Shown: positions 32,393-44,344, counted from the stretch's first letter. The stretch: 64,000 bases of DNA from Cerioporus squamosus (GCA_022592435.1 JABYQS010000011.1:124001-188000); one strand, 5' to 3'. Notes: generated by a model from the letters alone, not told the origin. Made by a program: numbers and translations.

Positions 32393-35300
32393 CTATCCGT
32401 TCACCCTATGTCTCTTGAACGCAGCCTCGACGTCCCCAGCAGTATACTCAAGCGTTACTCCGGTCCCCTGGTAACACTGAATGATCAACTTGTTGAACAA
32501 GTCCGTGATGCGCAAAAGCTCCTCCTCGCACGCCCTCCACACTCCAACCATGACAGTCCCGGGCGCAATACCGGTGCTCGCGCTGGCATCCTCTGTCGTG
32601 GCCTTCTCGGAAGCCTCGTCGAAGTGCTTTTCGACACGCTTGAACAGAGCGTCAACGTGTTTCCGAATGTCCTTGGCATTGTACTCTTTGACCACCTTCT
32701 TGAGGGACGACTTCGAGTAACTGCTGTTGGACGAGACCTCGGACGGAGCAGTCGTCTTGAGGAGACGCTCGACACCATCGAAGTATTCCTGTAATACGGT
32801 GTGAGACGGCGGGCCCCGTCAACTGTGGCCGGAGACTCACGATGATCTTCGCGAACGGCCGTCGGAGGACAATTTTGACATATGCATTGAGGTTCTCTTC
32901 GTAGATGGCCTCTGCACGCTTCAAGAACGCAGCGACAGTGCCAATCTCAATTTGCGAGATCTCGGCCACGAAGTAATGCATGTTCTCTGTACATCCTGTC
33001 AGCTGCTAACGCGCACACACAACAGATAGGGACTGACCGATGAGAATGACATGGTAGTTGAGCTGACCCTTGTCTTCCTCGTCTCCACTCATTTTGGCCA
33101 TCTGCTTGAGTGCATCAAACATCGCTTGCACAATCCTGTCGTATGCAGCATCGACACTCTGCCGGATCTCCAGGGTGTCTGAACCAATGAGCTGCGTCTC
33201 GACGCGACTGATGTACGTCGGGAAGTACTTGATGAAGGGGGCGACGCCCTTGCGCTTCTTGCTAGTCAGCTTGGTCTCCTCGATAGACTTGATGTGCTCG
33301 GCCTGCAGGACACGTCTCAGCTTAGACGCTGCGGATGGCGTACGGACGACTCACCACTCGTCGTTCAAACAATGCTTTGAGCCGCATATGTTGTTTCTCC
33401 AAAGCGCCAAGTAGGAATGCGTTGCCACGTTCCTCAGCCTCCGACTGGAACTTCTCCAAAGTCGCGAGCATGCCAAACACTTGGCTACAATTCCTAATCA
33501 GTACACAACATATGTATAGCATGGAATCCCGATCACTCACAAGCCGTCCCGCGCAATGGCGATATCGAGCCACGTCTTCAGCTCCATCGGAACGAAGCCA
33601 AAGATGAGATCCATAGCTGTCCGTGCGAGCTTGGCCGCCGTTGAACTTTGCCCCGCCCATCGTGCAGCTTGTCGACGGAAGTAGTTCTCCAGACCCATGT
33701 AGTCAGCAAACGTCTGTGCGGCATCATCCGTCTGCAAGAAGTTCGCGATCCAGCTCTCCTCTGCATAGATCGTGTGTGCTAGTTGCTCGAGTACCATACT
33801 CAGTGCCTGCAAGTAAGATCAGACAGAGATGAACGATGGTCTATGGTTTATGGATGACTGAAAGTCACCTCTGATGCACGCAGCTCCCCATCGCCACCGT
33901 CCTTCCTGTTGTCCCGCCTGTCAAGCGGTGAACGAACGATGGTGCCCGCCCGACGCATGCCCTGAGCTGCCTTGGCTGCGTTGCTTGTTGGGGTCGTGCC
34001 GGCAAACCCGTCTGTTTCTTCTTCGGCAGGCGCCTTCCTAACCAGAGCACTATATGCGGAGAGCAAGGCCTTGATCTGTGTAGCATGCAGCTCACTTGCC
34101 GCAGAAAAGTATGCCTGATAGCAGTTTAATCTCGAAGGACACCTATATCAATTGTGTGGCGACTGCTCACCGCACACATCTTCCCATACGCGCTCTCATC
34201 CATCTCTTTCAGGTACAAGAGCAGGCCACGGTACCGCTCGAGGTAGTTCTCGAGATTCCTATGGTCCTTGATCGATATGCGGCCCCGGGGGGCGCGGATG
34301 ATCCCATTGTCGTCACCTAGGAGCAGTTGGCCCTGGATGGCACGGGCATTAGTCCATGAGAGACGAATCCATGGACGAAACATCGCACCTGGGCGGTAAA
34401 GACAATAGACAAGTAGTCGAGAACACGCTTGCAGAACTGCGTATTGTACTTCCTGTACTCGTCCAGTCGCTCCATGGTCGCAGCCATATCTGTTCGATCA
34501 TGAGATAAGTTCGGGAGCAGACATGAACTAAAGGCATACCTCGATCCCTTCCGGCAAGCAACGCCTTGTAGAGTACTGCGACGGAGGCCTCGAGATTCTT
34601 GATGCTCCATGTGTGCTCTAATGACTCTTGCGTGAGAGCAAGTAATGAGCTCGAGTCCACTTGCACAGTTTGCTATATTGTTTCCTGATTAGCGGGAGAA
34701 CGCCGGGTTCGTTGCACCATGGACGCACCAGGAGCTCCTCCAGCTCGTTCAGGAGAGCACGCTGATTCTGAGTTTGCACTTGCAAGCCACGACCCTGTCC
34801 CTGAATGTAGGCAATGTCGTCGCTGACCGCCTGTGAGACGTTAGGTGGAGCAATTTGCCCTATGAGAGACAAATCTCTTACGTTCAAATGGATCTTGTAT
34901 GAAGAGACAACACTCTCCATCGTGTCCAACTCGTTGATAGCATCATCTAAGAACTTGAGCACGGTGCCTATCCGATCGTCAGATTCTATGAACGAGTGAA
35001 TGTTTGCCTGAATGTCATCATGATGTCAGTTGTCGCCGCCGTATATGCAGCATGAGAGGCGAGACCTTGTCAAGAGCCATGAGCTCGTCAAGCAACCTAG
35101 CCTCAATCTGTTCCGCGGTTCCGGTGAGTGCTCTGCGGCCCAGGATATCGTCGCTAGCCCACTCATAACCCTCGAGCATCTCCTCCACGCTCGCCAGCGT
35201 AGCTTGGGCGCTCTCGTCTTCGCCACCTCCAAGGCCTTCGCCTTCGCCCTCGACCTCTTCGTGAAGCATCGCGTCCCCCGACAAAACACGGTTCAAGGTC

Positions 35301-36670
35301 GCTTGGTTCGCGGGATCAAAGAAGGAAACACGAGTGTTCTCTCGTCTCTGTCCGTTCCCTGATTCTGTGGCTCCGTAGCTGGCACTGCGCACCGGCTGTT
35401 GGCGCGCCGAGGGTGTCGGTGTGATCGAAGATGTGGTAGAAGAACCAACGGCGTCCGGAGACATCGCGTATGCCGACCTGGGAGAAGGCTGCGCAACAGA
35501 CGCGGACGCAGGGGAAGTTGCACCGGGTATATCCAATGAACCACGCGTCGTGCCATATCCGTTTGTCCGGACATCATTGTATTGAGGTTCTGACTGGACG
35601 GAGGTGACGGAAGAGGGGTATATGATGGACGGAACCTGACTGGATGTAGTTGCGGCAGATGTTCGACTAGAAGTATCAGTATTCGAGGGTATCCGCGCAT
35701 GCCGCGGGCGCAGCGCACTAGGAGGCGGTAAGGGTTCTCGTGGCTCTCGGGACGGTGTTGATGGACGGGTGCGTGACGGGGTCACTGTTCGTTCTGGGGG
35801 TGCGGATGGTGGAGGTCTCGAGAGATCGGGTGAGCCTGCCCGCGGCGGACTGCGTGGTCGTCTCGCTCGCGATGATGATCGCGCGGAAGGAGTTGTGGAC
35901 GAATAGCTTGTCACACCGCTCGTGCGTCCTGTTCGGCCGTTGGTATATGATGGTGATGCTTCTCCGTAGCCGTTGGCTACAGAACGAGCTGGCGTAGTTG
36001 GCGGCAGGGGGATGCCATTGGTAGGAGTAGGTGCCCGCTCCATTCGCTGGAATGCAGGTGGGGGCGGCCTTGCTGCCGGTGAGGAATGCTCGGATACATG
36101 GGCACAAATGACAGAACAAGCGACGTACAAGATTCACTCGCATTCGAGTCGCGCACGCCTACCAGCTCCAGCGGAGTGTTCCTTCCCATGATCTCGCGAA
36201 AGAGCCTCACAAGGTCGGAGATGAAGTTGCTTTGCTCCCGTTGGTTCTCCGTTTGCCACCGGTGGGTTCGTGCCAGAACTATATTGAACGCAGTAGGCTG
36301 CAACAGCTAGAGTGAGACACCTTCTCCTCAACGTACGCAGTGAGACTCACGTTCAGCACTTCAATACCCCTTAATTCCATGAGGCTCCATGTCTTCCCGA
36401 CGGAAAACGAGCCATTAGTGTTCGATTTCGCTTTATGTATGAAACCGGCGCCATTGTTGGACCCTGCGACGCAACCGTTCACTGTGTGACAAGATTGGCC
36501 TGCGGTGGCGACGTACTTGAGAGGATGATGAAGCGAGGCTTGAGTTTGCCTCCCTCCGTGTTCTCCGGCTCCCAGATCTTGATGTGTGCAACGTAGGTCT
36601 CCTCGGGTAACTTGGCCTCGAATACCGTGGAGATGATTCTCTGGCGAATAGAATCGTTGTCGTCGGCCAT
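32393..36670 (-). CDS. SEC3: Exocyst complex component Sec3
   Basis: The ATG at 36670 starts MADDNDSIRQRIISTVFEAK; VAHIKIWEPENTEGGKLKPR and GSFSVGKTWSLMELRGIEVL form the N-terminal PH-like PIP2/Rho-binding domain. A Ser/Pro-rich linker of about 250 residues follows. An acidic helical segment (EEVEGEGEGLGGGEDE, VEEMLEGYEWASDDIL) leads into coiled-coil and CATCHR-type helical repeats: KFLDDAINELDTMESVVSSY, YRKYNTQFCKRVLDYLSIVF, LENYLERYRGLLLYLKEMDE, IAFL-rich helices, and a C terminus ending AGDVEAAFKRHRVNG. Sec3 tethers secretory vesicles at sites of polarised growth. More than a dozen introns splice in frame. One junction near 36482 is either a 35-nt intron or a one-base loss. Confidence 0.9.
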
Positions 36671-37254
36671 GTACTCCCAGCAAGCGCGTTCGCGGAACAA
36701 GCAGGAGGTCCAGGTAAGTACACAGGCGCGACAGAGACAAGACTGCTAATCAAGCTGCAGTGCACCGAGAAACGCGAGCAACCAGTCCTGCGAAGTCCTA
36801 CGGCACGTGCGGCCCTGTTCCGGGGTATTTGGCACTGTTGTCCAAAGGCTTTGACGCCCTTGGAGAACGACGACACGGTTAACGCTCCGGTTAACCGTTA
36901 ACCAGACTAACAATCGCGGTTACTTCTCGGAGTCCTCCCGTCAGTGTCTCGCCGACGGCTCTGCAGTTTCAGAAGGGGCTACACAGACCCTCTAGCTTCT
37001 CGATAGCAGGAGTGCGGAGTCACTTGATTCCCGACGCATTTGAAGTAAGTACTAGTACAGCGCGGTATGTTTCCCTGTCACGATTCTCCACACCCAAGTA
37101 CTCGTACACATATACACACAGCCCTCCTTTTACTATACAGGTACGTGTCACTGATTCATTCTATGGGGTGCCGCGCCAGAGTTCAGTAAACGAGGATTGG
37201 GATATGGCGTAGATCGTCACGAACGTAAGCACCACAAAGTCTGCCGACTCACCA
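36671..37254. other. Intergenic: SEC3 promoter and 3' end of the small gene
   Basis: About 580 bases. I see a short duplicated-looking GGTTAACCGTTAACC near 36889 and a TATACACACA run near 37110. No gene. Confidence 0.4.
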
Positions 37255-37625
37255 TTACTTGTCAACCTCAGCCCTGAGGGCCTGAACGGCCTCCGCCGTG
37301 GTCGGCGGACCAGGGAAGTAGGCCTGTATGAGTGGTGGCGGAACAAGCCGCTTGTCCTTGGAGTTGAAGAGGCCGACCCAGTATAGCCTCGGTGCGGCAG
37401 AATCCTGGCGACAGCCGGGTTTGAGCCCACCGAGCTGGGAGGTATTGCCATCGTGCACGGAAGCCCAGTTCGCGCTCCAATCAAACTGCAGATTCTTTGT
37501 CGCGAGGATATCGAGAGCCGCCCTGCATCTCTTCTTGTCGGCGTTCTAAGATAGTCAGATGGAATGTTGTGAGCAGTGTAAACAATACTGAGGGTAATGA
37601 TACAACGCACACTGAGGGGGGGCAT
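37255..37625 (-). CDS. Small unrecognised protein of 101 residues
   Basis: A 15-nt first exon (37611-37625, MPPLS) is joined by a 65-nt intron (37546-37610, GTGCGT...CTTAG) to 37255-37545. The product continues NADKKRCRAALDILATKNL, QFDWSANWASVHDGN, PRLYWVGLFNSKDKRLVPPP, and ends AEAVQALRAEVDK. It is balanced in composition, with a helical start and end and no signal peptide or membrane segment. I do not recognise the family. The two-exon structure makes it more convincing than the in-frame ATG at 37458 alone. Confidence 0.6.
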
Positions 37626-38054
37626 GGTGGAAACTGAACGGTGCGGTGCGATGATAACTTCAGAGACTGCGTGGCATGGCATGGCTGGGCCAGGATCTTA
37701 TAAGTCCTGGTTCACCCGCCTCACGGCGAATACCTTCCAGACGGTGTCCGGGGTATGGGGTTGCAGAGCATAAAGACAGAATGGCCGATATCTTGTTAGA
37801 CACAAGTCATGGAAGACGGCCACATATACAGATGGTCTGGGTGCACAGATACACGATAATCCGTCGAGAATCTGCGAATTAAAACTCAAATATCGTCATG
37901 GGTTTGTCCTAGTCGTCAGCTGCTACGGCGGAGCTCGCCATCCCCCGAGTCTTTGGTAGCGCAGCATCCTGAAGAGGTACGGAGTAGGTTCAGTCAGTCA
38001 CAAATAAGTTCAAAGGGAAGGAGGGAAGTGCGCATACAGCTTCCGGTAGTATGA
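37626..38054. other. Intergenic
   Basis: About 430 bases between the start of the small gene and the stop of the kinase-like gene. I see no supported feature. Confidence 0.4.
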
Positions 38055-38893
38055 TCACGCCGCAGTGACTACGTCGGGCGGAAAGTCAACGCCTTTCTCT
38101 TTCAAGAGACGGCGAAGACGCTGGCTGTCAGCAGCGAACTGGACGTTGAACCGCCACGTATCCTCGTCCTCGTCGTCCGCCCTGATACCAGCGCACCCAA
38201 AGTCGATGACAACGGCACGGACTGGGCGTGTCTTAGGGGTGAAGAGGATGTTGTTCTGGTTGATGTCGCCGTGGAAGACTCCATGCGCGGAGAAGCTGTC
38301 GACTGCACGGAGGAGCGCGACACACATTTTGACGTCGAGCACATCGCCAGGAACATCGCGTAGGCTGATTGCATCGGGGATATACTCGAGGACAATGGCC
38401 GATGGTTGAATTGCACGTTCGTCGGGGGGTAAGAGAACCCCAGTGAGGAGTAAGCGTGGGATCGCGGAGCCTTGGTGGACGCGAAGGTGCTCGTATGCGC
38501 TGCGCTCGGAGGCGTAGCACTCCGCAGACAGGCGGCGAAAGCGCTCCTCCCATAGCGCAGCGCGCTCTGCCTGTCCGTCAGGCCCGTCCGGTTCGTCCTC
38601 CCAAAGCTTGTCTTCGTCGAATGCGCCAGGAGGTAGAGTAGCGGCCGCCTGCTCCCCGCGAGAGACCATGGGCGTGATGGCTGTGACTCCACAACGCTGA
38701 CCCTTTCGTCAAGGAAACGCGGGTCGTATATTTTAATGACGACTGGTTTCGGTCCCAAGTCTGTCGACTTGGCAAGGAGGACGACGCTTTTCGTGAAGGG
38801 AGTGAACGGTCTGTCGATGCTGAAAGTGAGAGTGCGCCCGCTTGTACTGAGGGAGATGTTCTGTCCGGCGGAAAACATAGACGGGACCTCCAT
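38055..38893 (-). CDS. Protein-kinase-like fold protein (small, one frame break)
   Basis: The N-terminal frame starts MEVPSMFSAGQNISLSTSGR at 38893 and has a probable ATP-lobe Lys in VVIKIYDPRF. After DERK/R one base must be added near 38698-38707; the frame then reads GQRCGVTAITPMVSRGE and continues SERSAYEHLRVHQGSAIPRL, VLEYIPDAISLRDV, HGVFHGDINQNNILF and VVIDFGCAG. HGDINQNN matches the HxDxxxxN catalytic loop and DFG the metal-binding motif, so the core residues are present although the protein is only about 280 residues. Similar small kinase-like proteins are common in Agaricomycetes. The substrate (protein or small molecule) is unknown. Confidence 0.72.
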
Positions 38894-39037
38894 GGTGGAT
38901 AGGAAGCCGCGGGATTAGGTTTACATCGCGACAGAGACCTTGAGAGGGAAGCTCAGCCGGAAGAGCGCCCGGCCTCCGTCTGTACCAGCAGTAGTAAGTA
39001 CTGAGTGCATCGCCACATCACGCCTACTTACACGCAA

Positions 39038-39057
39038 CCCCCCCCCCCCCCCCCCCC
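39038..39057. repeat. Poly-C tract (20 bases)
   Basis: An uninterrupted run of 20 C lies 31 bases downstream, in the gene sense, of the ceramide glucosyltransferase stop at 39088. It would be poly-G in that transcript if it lies in the 3' UTR. Its exact length is not reliable in any read set. Confidence 0.85.
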
Positions 39058-39087
39058 AAATGATTCGCTATATGCAGTTTGCCAGGT

Positions 39088-40569
39088 TTATTCCCGCACC
39101 TCCAGAGGCTCATAATAGTCTGTACTCTTTCTACCGTGTCTCCGTAACCACCCAAGAACACCCCGTCCATCGTGGCTGGCTTTCCGTACCTCGCCATTCT
39201 GCATAACTTCGTACCGTGTCCCCCTCCAAACCACTTCGTTCCCGACAATCGCAACGAACCAGATAGGTAGTGCAAGGAGTTCCCGAACAGTCCATGATGC
39301 AATGAACTGCAACCGGGCACCGGAAGGGACAGGATAGCCTGCCAAGGAGGCGTACACGTCGAAATCCACGAACAGCCACGCGAGGATGTGGAGAGGAAAG
39401 AAGAGCCATGAAGGGATGCCCAGCAAGTACTTCAGACTGATCGACGCGAGACAACCCGCGACGATGGACTCGGTGAATGGTTCGGCCATGGTAGCAGCGA
39501 AGACCATGCGTTTCCGCACTCGGATCCATCGTATGCGGCGGGCGATGTAGTCCATGAGGGTCATGTCTCCCACAGCGTTGTGAGCGACATCGCATGAGAG
39601 GTCGTGCCGAAGGCCTAGCTCGTGCCATAATGCTCCAGCGATCATATTGTCCTCCGCGAGGAACCGACCAAAAGCCTCCAGGCCCCGCTCTCCGGGTTGG
39701 TGACCACCGTTCTCGGCATTCGCAATGGGTCGAAGGGAGCCATCGACACGCCCCAGGTCCGACTTGCGGTACAAGCAGGACTTGCCGACGACGCAAGAGT
39801 CTATCGCGACCGTGTTGATGGCGATGTACATCTTGGCGTGGTTGGTGTTGAGGAACGCTTGCTCGACATACGACCCGAGGGAAGGTTTGGAGACATAGGC
39901 AAAAGGGACATGGTGGACAACACCTATGCGACGCTTCGGAGGATGGGGCGCTGTAGGAGGAGGGCTGAGGATGTCGACGGCACGTGCAAGGGTTCCGGAA
40001 TCAACCATGACATTCGAATCCAGAACCCAGAGGATGTCGTTGGCAGCTTGCCGGTAAGCGGTCATAAGATTGTTGACTTTCGGGTTGACACCAACAGTCC
40101 GGCCATTCCCTACAACCAAGGTCAGGGGCAAGATGTTACCAGGCAGGCTGGACGTACTGATAGCAATGTGAGCATTAGCGTTTGGGTACTTGATCATAAG
40201 GTCTCGTACAACGGGCAGGGCCTGATCGTCCTCGTCGTCTACGCAGAACCATAGTTCGAAGTTCGGGTAATCTTGCTTGAAGGTGGATTCCAGGTTTTCG
40301 TAAAGATTCGTATCAAGTCCTTTTAGAGGTCGTATAATAGACACCCCCGGTACGGATGATGCGGGGGCGGATGCAAGGGGAGAGCGTGGCCGCAGTCTGT
40401 ACCGCTTGCGACTGAAACAGATGAACATCTCGCTACCCAGCAATTGAAGAGCCACTCACGCAGAGACACAGCCGATTGACCCCACAGTCCATATAACGAC
40501 ATACCACACGACGCTTGCGGATGCCAAGGTAAGCTTCAGGACGTCCCAGGACTCTGACGGGGAGGCCAT
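39088..40569 (-). CDS. Ceramide glucosyltransferase (glucosylceramide synthase, GT21)
   Basis: Exon 1 starts at the ATG at 40569 (MASPSESWDVLKLTLASASV, VVWYVVIWTVGSIGCVSA, an N-terminal membrane segment). A 48-nt intron joins it to RKRYRLRPRSP. The GT-A catalytic region follows: VSIIRPLKGLDTNLYENLES (D1), ELWFCVDDEDDQA (D2), DILWVLDSNVMVDSGTLARA, FGRFLAEDNMIAGALWHELG (D3) and YIARRIRWIRVRKR, giving the (Q/R)xxRW motif. C-terminal hydrophobic segments (LLGIPSWLFFPLHILAWLFV, LLALPIWFVAIVGNEVVW) anchor it in Golgi/ER membrane. The known reaction is transfer of glucose from UDP-glucose to ceramide to make glucosylceramide, a fungal plasma-membrane lipid. The frame is intact. Confidence 0.92.
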
Positions 40570-40900
40570 GGTCAGGGTAGCAGACACAGTGGGTCTTCCG
40601 GCTCTGAGAGCCGTGCGCCGCCCTTGCTGGGAGGTTTGGGGAAGAGCGCGCTCGCAGACAGTGGCGATGGTCGAGGACAAGTGTGCGCAGAAGCCCGAGC
40701 CAGGCCCGTGCGGAGTCGGAAGGCTGCCGCCGGAACGAGGCATTTGATCGGATGTGTCACAGCGTGATGAGACGCGTCGACGTGACGCGCCGTTCAGACG
40801 CGACCACACGCGACCCCGACTTGGTCTCTGACGCGTTCTTGCCTCTTCAATTCGCCGCACTTTTCTCCCCAGCACACTCCCAACACCACAAACCTTGGCC
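40570..40900. other. Divergent promoter between glucosyltransferase and TPR/F-box gene
   Basis: About 330 bases shared by two divergent genes. An inverted-looking GACGCGTCGACGTGACGCG cluster lies near 40780. I see no gene. Confidence 0.4.
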
Positions 40901-42751
40901 ATGTCAGGCTGGAAAGATCCTTTTGAGAGAGGAGTCTCCTCCTTCCGTGCTGGGAACTTCGGGGACGCTGTCGCTCGTTTCTCAGAGGTAAGCTGCTCGC
41001 GCTTCAGCATCACGCAACCACTTCATATCCGCAAAACAGGCTCTCGAACTTGGTGGAGATGCGTGCAAGATATGTGATGCAAGAGCCGCGGTCTACCAGA
41101 AGCTCGGCAAGCTCAAGGAAGCCTTGCGCGACTCTAAGACCGTTATTGACTCGCAACCCACTCGCTGGCAGGTCAGTCTACCGTACTTGCCGAGACTCGT
41201 TTGGTTCATGTTGTTGCAGGGATACGCTCGCTCTGCCCGCCTCTTTCTTCGAATCAAGAAGTACGACGCCGCTTCGCGGATGGTGGAGCTTGCTCTTGCA
41301 CGCATACCTCCCGAGCAAAGCGGGCGTAGGGACGAGATGGTAGCTCTACAAGCAGAGATCCGCACTGCTCGCGACATAGCATCTGAGGAAGCCAACCGAA
41401 TCGCCTCTCTACGAGCATACCACTTCGGCAAGCTACCTGTGGAGATCGCTCACACCATTTTCTCCATGGTCCTAGCTGAGGACCACGCCTACGTGGTTAC
41501 TCTTGCGCGTGTCTGCAAGAACTGGCGAGCATCGATTCTGGGGACGCCGGCCTATTGGAGTACGCTTGTTCTCTCCAACAACAGTCCTAGCGCAAGATCA
41601 AGACTTGGAAGGAACGGTCCAAGAATCGGATTCGAGAACTCGCAATCCTCCAGCACTACCCCCACGGACTCCCCCGCCATAATGAAGAACTCCGCACTCT
41701 TCCCATCAAGCACCTTCGTGTACTGCGGTTAGAAGATTTCCCTCCAACGACTGCTTTACGAGAGTTGCCCCGCAGCCTTGGCCACATGGTCCTCGATTCA
41801 CTCGGCGGATGGCCAGAGCTTCGACCGCTATCACTCCGCGGAGAGATCGATTGGGACGCGAGCGTACCAACATTCCGCTGTCGAGATCTGACCGTCGGTC
41901 AGTATAGCAGACCAGACTGGCTGAGCTCAGCAATCGCCTGAAGGACCTCCGCTCATGCACGCTAGATGCCTGTCTCGGGGACCAGGACTGGCCACATCTC
42001 CTGTGGCTTCTGCATTCCAATCCTGCCCTCGAACAATTATCGGTGGCGATTTTCTACCCCGCCTCCTACGATATCCCGATGACAGGGAGATTCCTCCAAC
42101 AATCACTCTTCCCCGCCTGTCCGAGTTGCGTTTGACGTCTACCATCCCAGAACGCTTGTTTCCCCTGCTCTCCCTACCGTCCCTGAAGAGCATCTACTTC
42201 GTGTTATGTCGAGTGACCCTGAACAGCGCGCTCCGACATATCGCAAACGGGGTAGCGTCTACTCTGACCACGCTGTCCATACAGAGCGCCAGTTTCCATC
42301 CGGAGACTCTCCTTAGCGTCCTCGCAACCACAAACGCGCTAGAAACACTTCATATCATCGCCGTCGGGATGCACGCCGCCAACGCTGTTCTCGAGGGGCT
42401 CTCACGTCCGCCTGTTACCTCCGCAACGGAGACGCCTCAGGCCGACACGCCGCCCATGCGAGTGTACTGCCCTGCGCTTCGCCACCTCAACTGCTCGCAT
42501 AACCAGGACGTGAAAGGCGGGCCACTGGTGCGCCTGGTCAAGTGCGCCTAACAGAAGCGGAGAGGTCCGCAGCTGCAAGCAGCGAAGGAGACGGTTCGAG
42601 TGGTCCTGTCCAGCCCGTCCAGCGGTTGGAGACACTAGAGATCGATGGGTGCCCCCTGGTGGACCCAGCAGTCCTGCCGTGGTTGAGGGAGAAGGTTCCT
42701 GTGGTGAGCTGTGTATACATGTCGAAGAAAGCTGCAGGTTGGAAGCGGTGA
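40901..42751 (+). CDS. TPR and F-box protein with leucine-rich C-terminal region (four frame breaks)
   Basis: Starts MSGWKDPFERGVSSFRAGNF with short introns at about 40988-41039 and 41173-41220. The N terminus has two to three TPR-like repeats (AVARFSEALELGGDACKICD, ARAAVYQKLGKLKEALRDSK, YARSARLFLRIKKYDAASRM). The F-box follows: FGKLPVEIAHTIFSMVLAED, VTLARVCKNWRASILGTPAY. The rest is leucine-rich (LPIKHLRVLRLEDFPPTTAL, LEQLSVAIFYPASY, LPRLSELRLTSTIPERLFPL, ALETLHIIAVGMHA, LETLEIDGCPLVDPAVLPWL) and ends KKAAGWKR. One base must be added near 41590, 41933, 42067 and 42541 to keep this reading. Each piece is strongly protein-like. It is probably an SCF ubiquitin-ligase adaptor; the TPR plus F-box layout recalls Pof3/Dia2 proteins, but I do not claim orthology. 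Confidence 0.7.
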
Positions 42752-42859
42752 GCGAGCTCGATCGCTCGGGCCTCGGAGCCTTCGCGTGGCGCGGTGGTGA
42801 ATCTAGCGGTCTCGCGATTATACATGTACGAGGGATATCCTGCCTAGTGTTGCTAGGTG

Positions 42860-44344
42860 TCATGCTATCTGAGTAGGGTTCTGCTGCAGTTCCGTGAGTC
42901 CGAATAGCTCGACAGTGTTTTTCCATGCCTTCTCTGTGACCTTCTCGAAAGGGATGCCCTCGTTCAGTCGGTGGATGACCCATGCGACACCCCCTATAGC
43001 ATTGGGCTCGTTGCGGCCCTTGACAGGTCTGCCATACACGAATGACTCGGGCTTTGTGGCTGGTGGGGAAAAGAGGGTATTGAGGGTGGGTGGGAGCGAG
43101 GTAAGGTGAGGCTTGGACGCCTGTATGGGAGTCATCGAACACCAGGGGGCATCTAATCACCGCATGAGCTTGGTTGCTCCGAGCAGCGATTGAGGGTTTG
43201 GCTTACCGGTCTCGAACATGATCCACTCTGGACGAATGGCTTTGGCAGTGGTGAGATTTTCAGGCGTCTTCAGGGAGCAGCCGTTCACCCTGCGGATGTC
43301 TCACTAGTCAGCAATCTCAACGTTGCCCTGAACAAGTAGATACTTCACCCTATGTGGAAGCCCATGTCCATCTATCCCAAGGTGCGAGAGTCAGTTGATA
43401 ATGCTACCAAGATCATCGAACCCCGACATACGAGCTCGATCGCTTCTTCGGGCGTGCCGGTGAAGCTATGGACGACTCCGCCTTTGGCACCGACAGCTTT
43501 GCCGCCATCCTTGTCGAAGCCTTCTTCGCGCAAGATTTGGACGAAGTCCTTATGTGCAGCACGCGAGTGCAAGAACAACGGCAAGTGATACTTCTTTGCT
43601 AATGCTAGTTGCGAACCTGGAAGCAAGACATCGGTAAGGCAAGCCTCAAGAGATCACGGGTGTGCGTACGGAAATGCCGCCGCTGTACCTCTGCCGGGGC
43701 GAAGTGTGTGCGATCATAGTCTGATTCGGAAAGGTTCAACGTCAGCAATGGAGGCGAGAGTTGACCATTGTTCCGTACCGAGGCCGCATTCGCCAACAGC
43801 GACGACTCTGCCCTTCCCGGTTAGATGGGCGGCGATCAGCTTGTCGAGCTCTTCCAGGTACCGTTCCGGTCCTGAGGGGAACTGATCGAACTGCGACGAC
43901 CGTGTCGGATGGCATCCCACAGTCGCGTAGAATCCGAGCTGACGTGCGAGCTCCAGGGCCTCCTTGGACTCGTGGAGACTGCCTCCGGTGATGATCATGC
44001 TCTTCACACCCGCTGCCCGTGAGCGTTCGAGCATGGCTTCTAGGTCATCTGTGTGTAGACTCGTCAACGAATGTGCCTTGTGTTATACAAGTGACATACC
44101 GTCGTGCTTCCGCTTGCCATGGTACAGTCCCCGGAAAACAGGGTCGGTCAAGTTGACTGCGCGCTCGATCAGTCATCAGGCAATCCCCGAGCGCGAGCAA
44201 CGCGCCCCTCACCGGCAATATCTGCACATCTTCAGTATGGTAGGGATGTTGGAGGTTGTTATGTATGTACGCACCTATGAACCTGTATTTGCTGGGATCA
44301 TGGGTTTGTTCTTGTGGTTTAGCTGCGACCACAGTAACTGGCAT
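42860..44344 (-). CDS. TatD family metal-dependent deoxyribonuclease
   Basis: The ATG at 44344 gives MPVTVVAAKPQEQTHDPSKY; an in-frame ATG at 44437 would add MHHRLSLLRTTHRAQSFVRP and KSTTTSHSIYK, Arg/Ser/Thr-rich with no acidic residues, like a mitochondrial presequence. The exons join as RFIDIAVNLTDPVFRGLYHG, SMIITGGSLHESKEALELAR, GCHPTRSSQF, VVAVGECGLDYDR, PLFLHSRAAHKDFV, VVHSFTGTPEEA, GFHIGVNGCSLKT and MFETDAPWC. These hold the expected TatD metal ligands (Glu in GECGLDY, His in LHSR and VHSF, Asp in ETDAPW). The usual IDIGANLTD start is IDIAVNLTD here, with Ile-Ala split by a 9-nt microexon. The family includes 3'-5' DNA exonucleases active in DNA repair and apoptosis. No frame break was needed. 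Confidence 0.9.
44213..44221 (-). other. 9-nt microexon of the TatD gene
   Basis: ATATTGCCG on the minus strand, flanked by a GTGCGT...GTGCAG intron and a GTGAGG...GCGCAG intron, supplies the codons that make FIDIAVNLTD. The preceding exon ends in the first base of the Asp codon. Leaving it out destroys the conserved TatD N-terminal motif. Confidence 0.7.

Noticed and set aside
39088..44344. Lipid or secondary-metabolite gene cluster
   Set aside because: The ceramide glucosyltransferase has no neighbouring sphingolipid, P450, PKS, NRPS or terpene synthase gene; neighbours are a kinase-like protein, an F-box protein and a nuclease.
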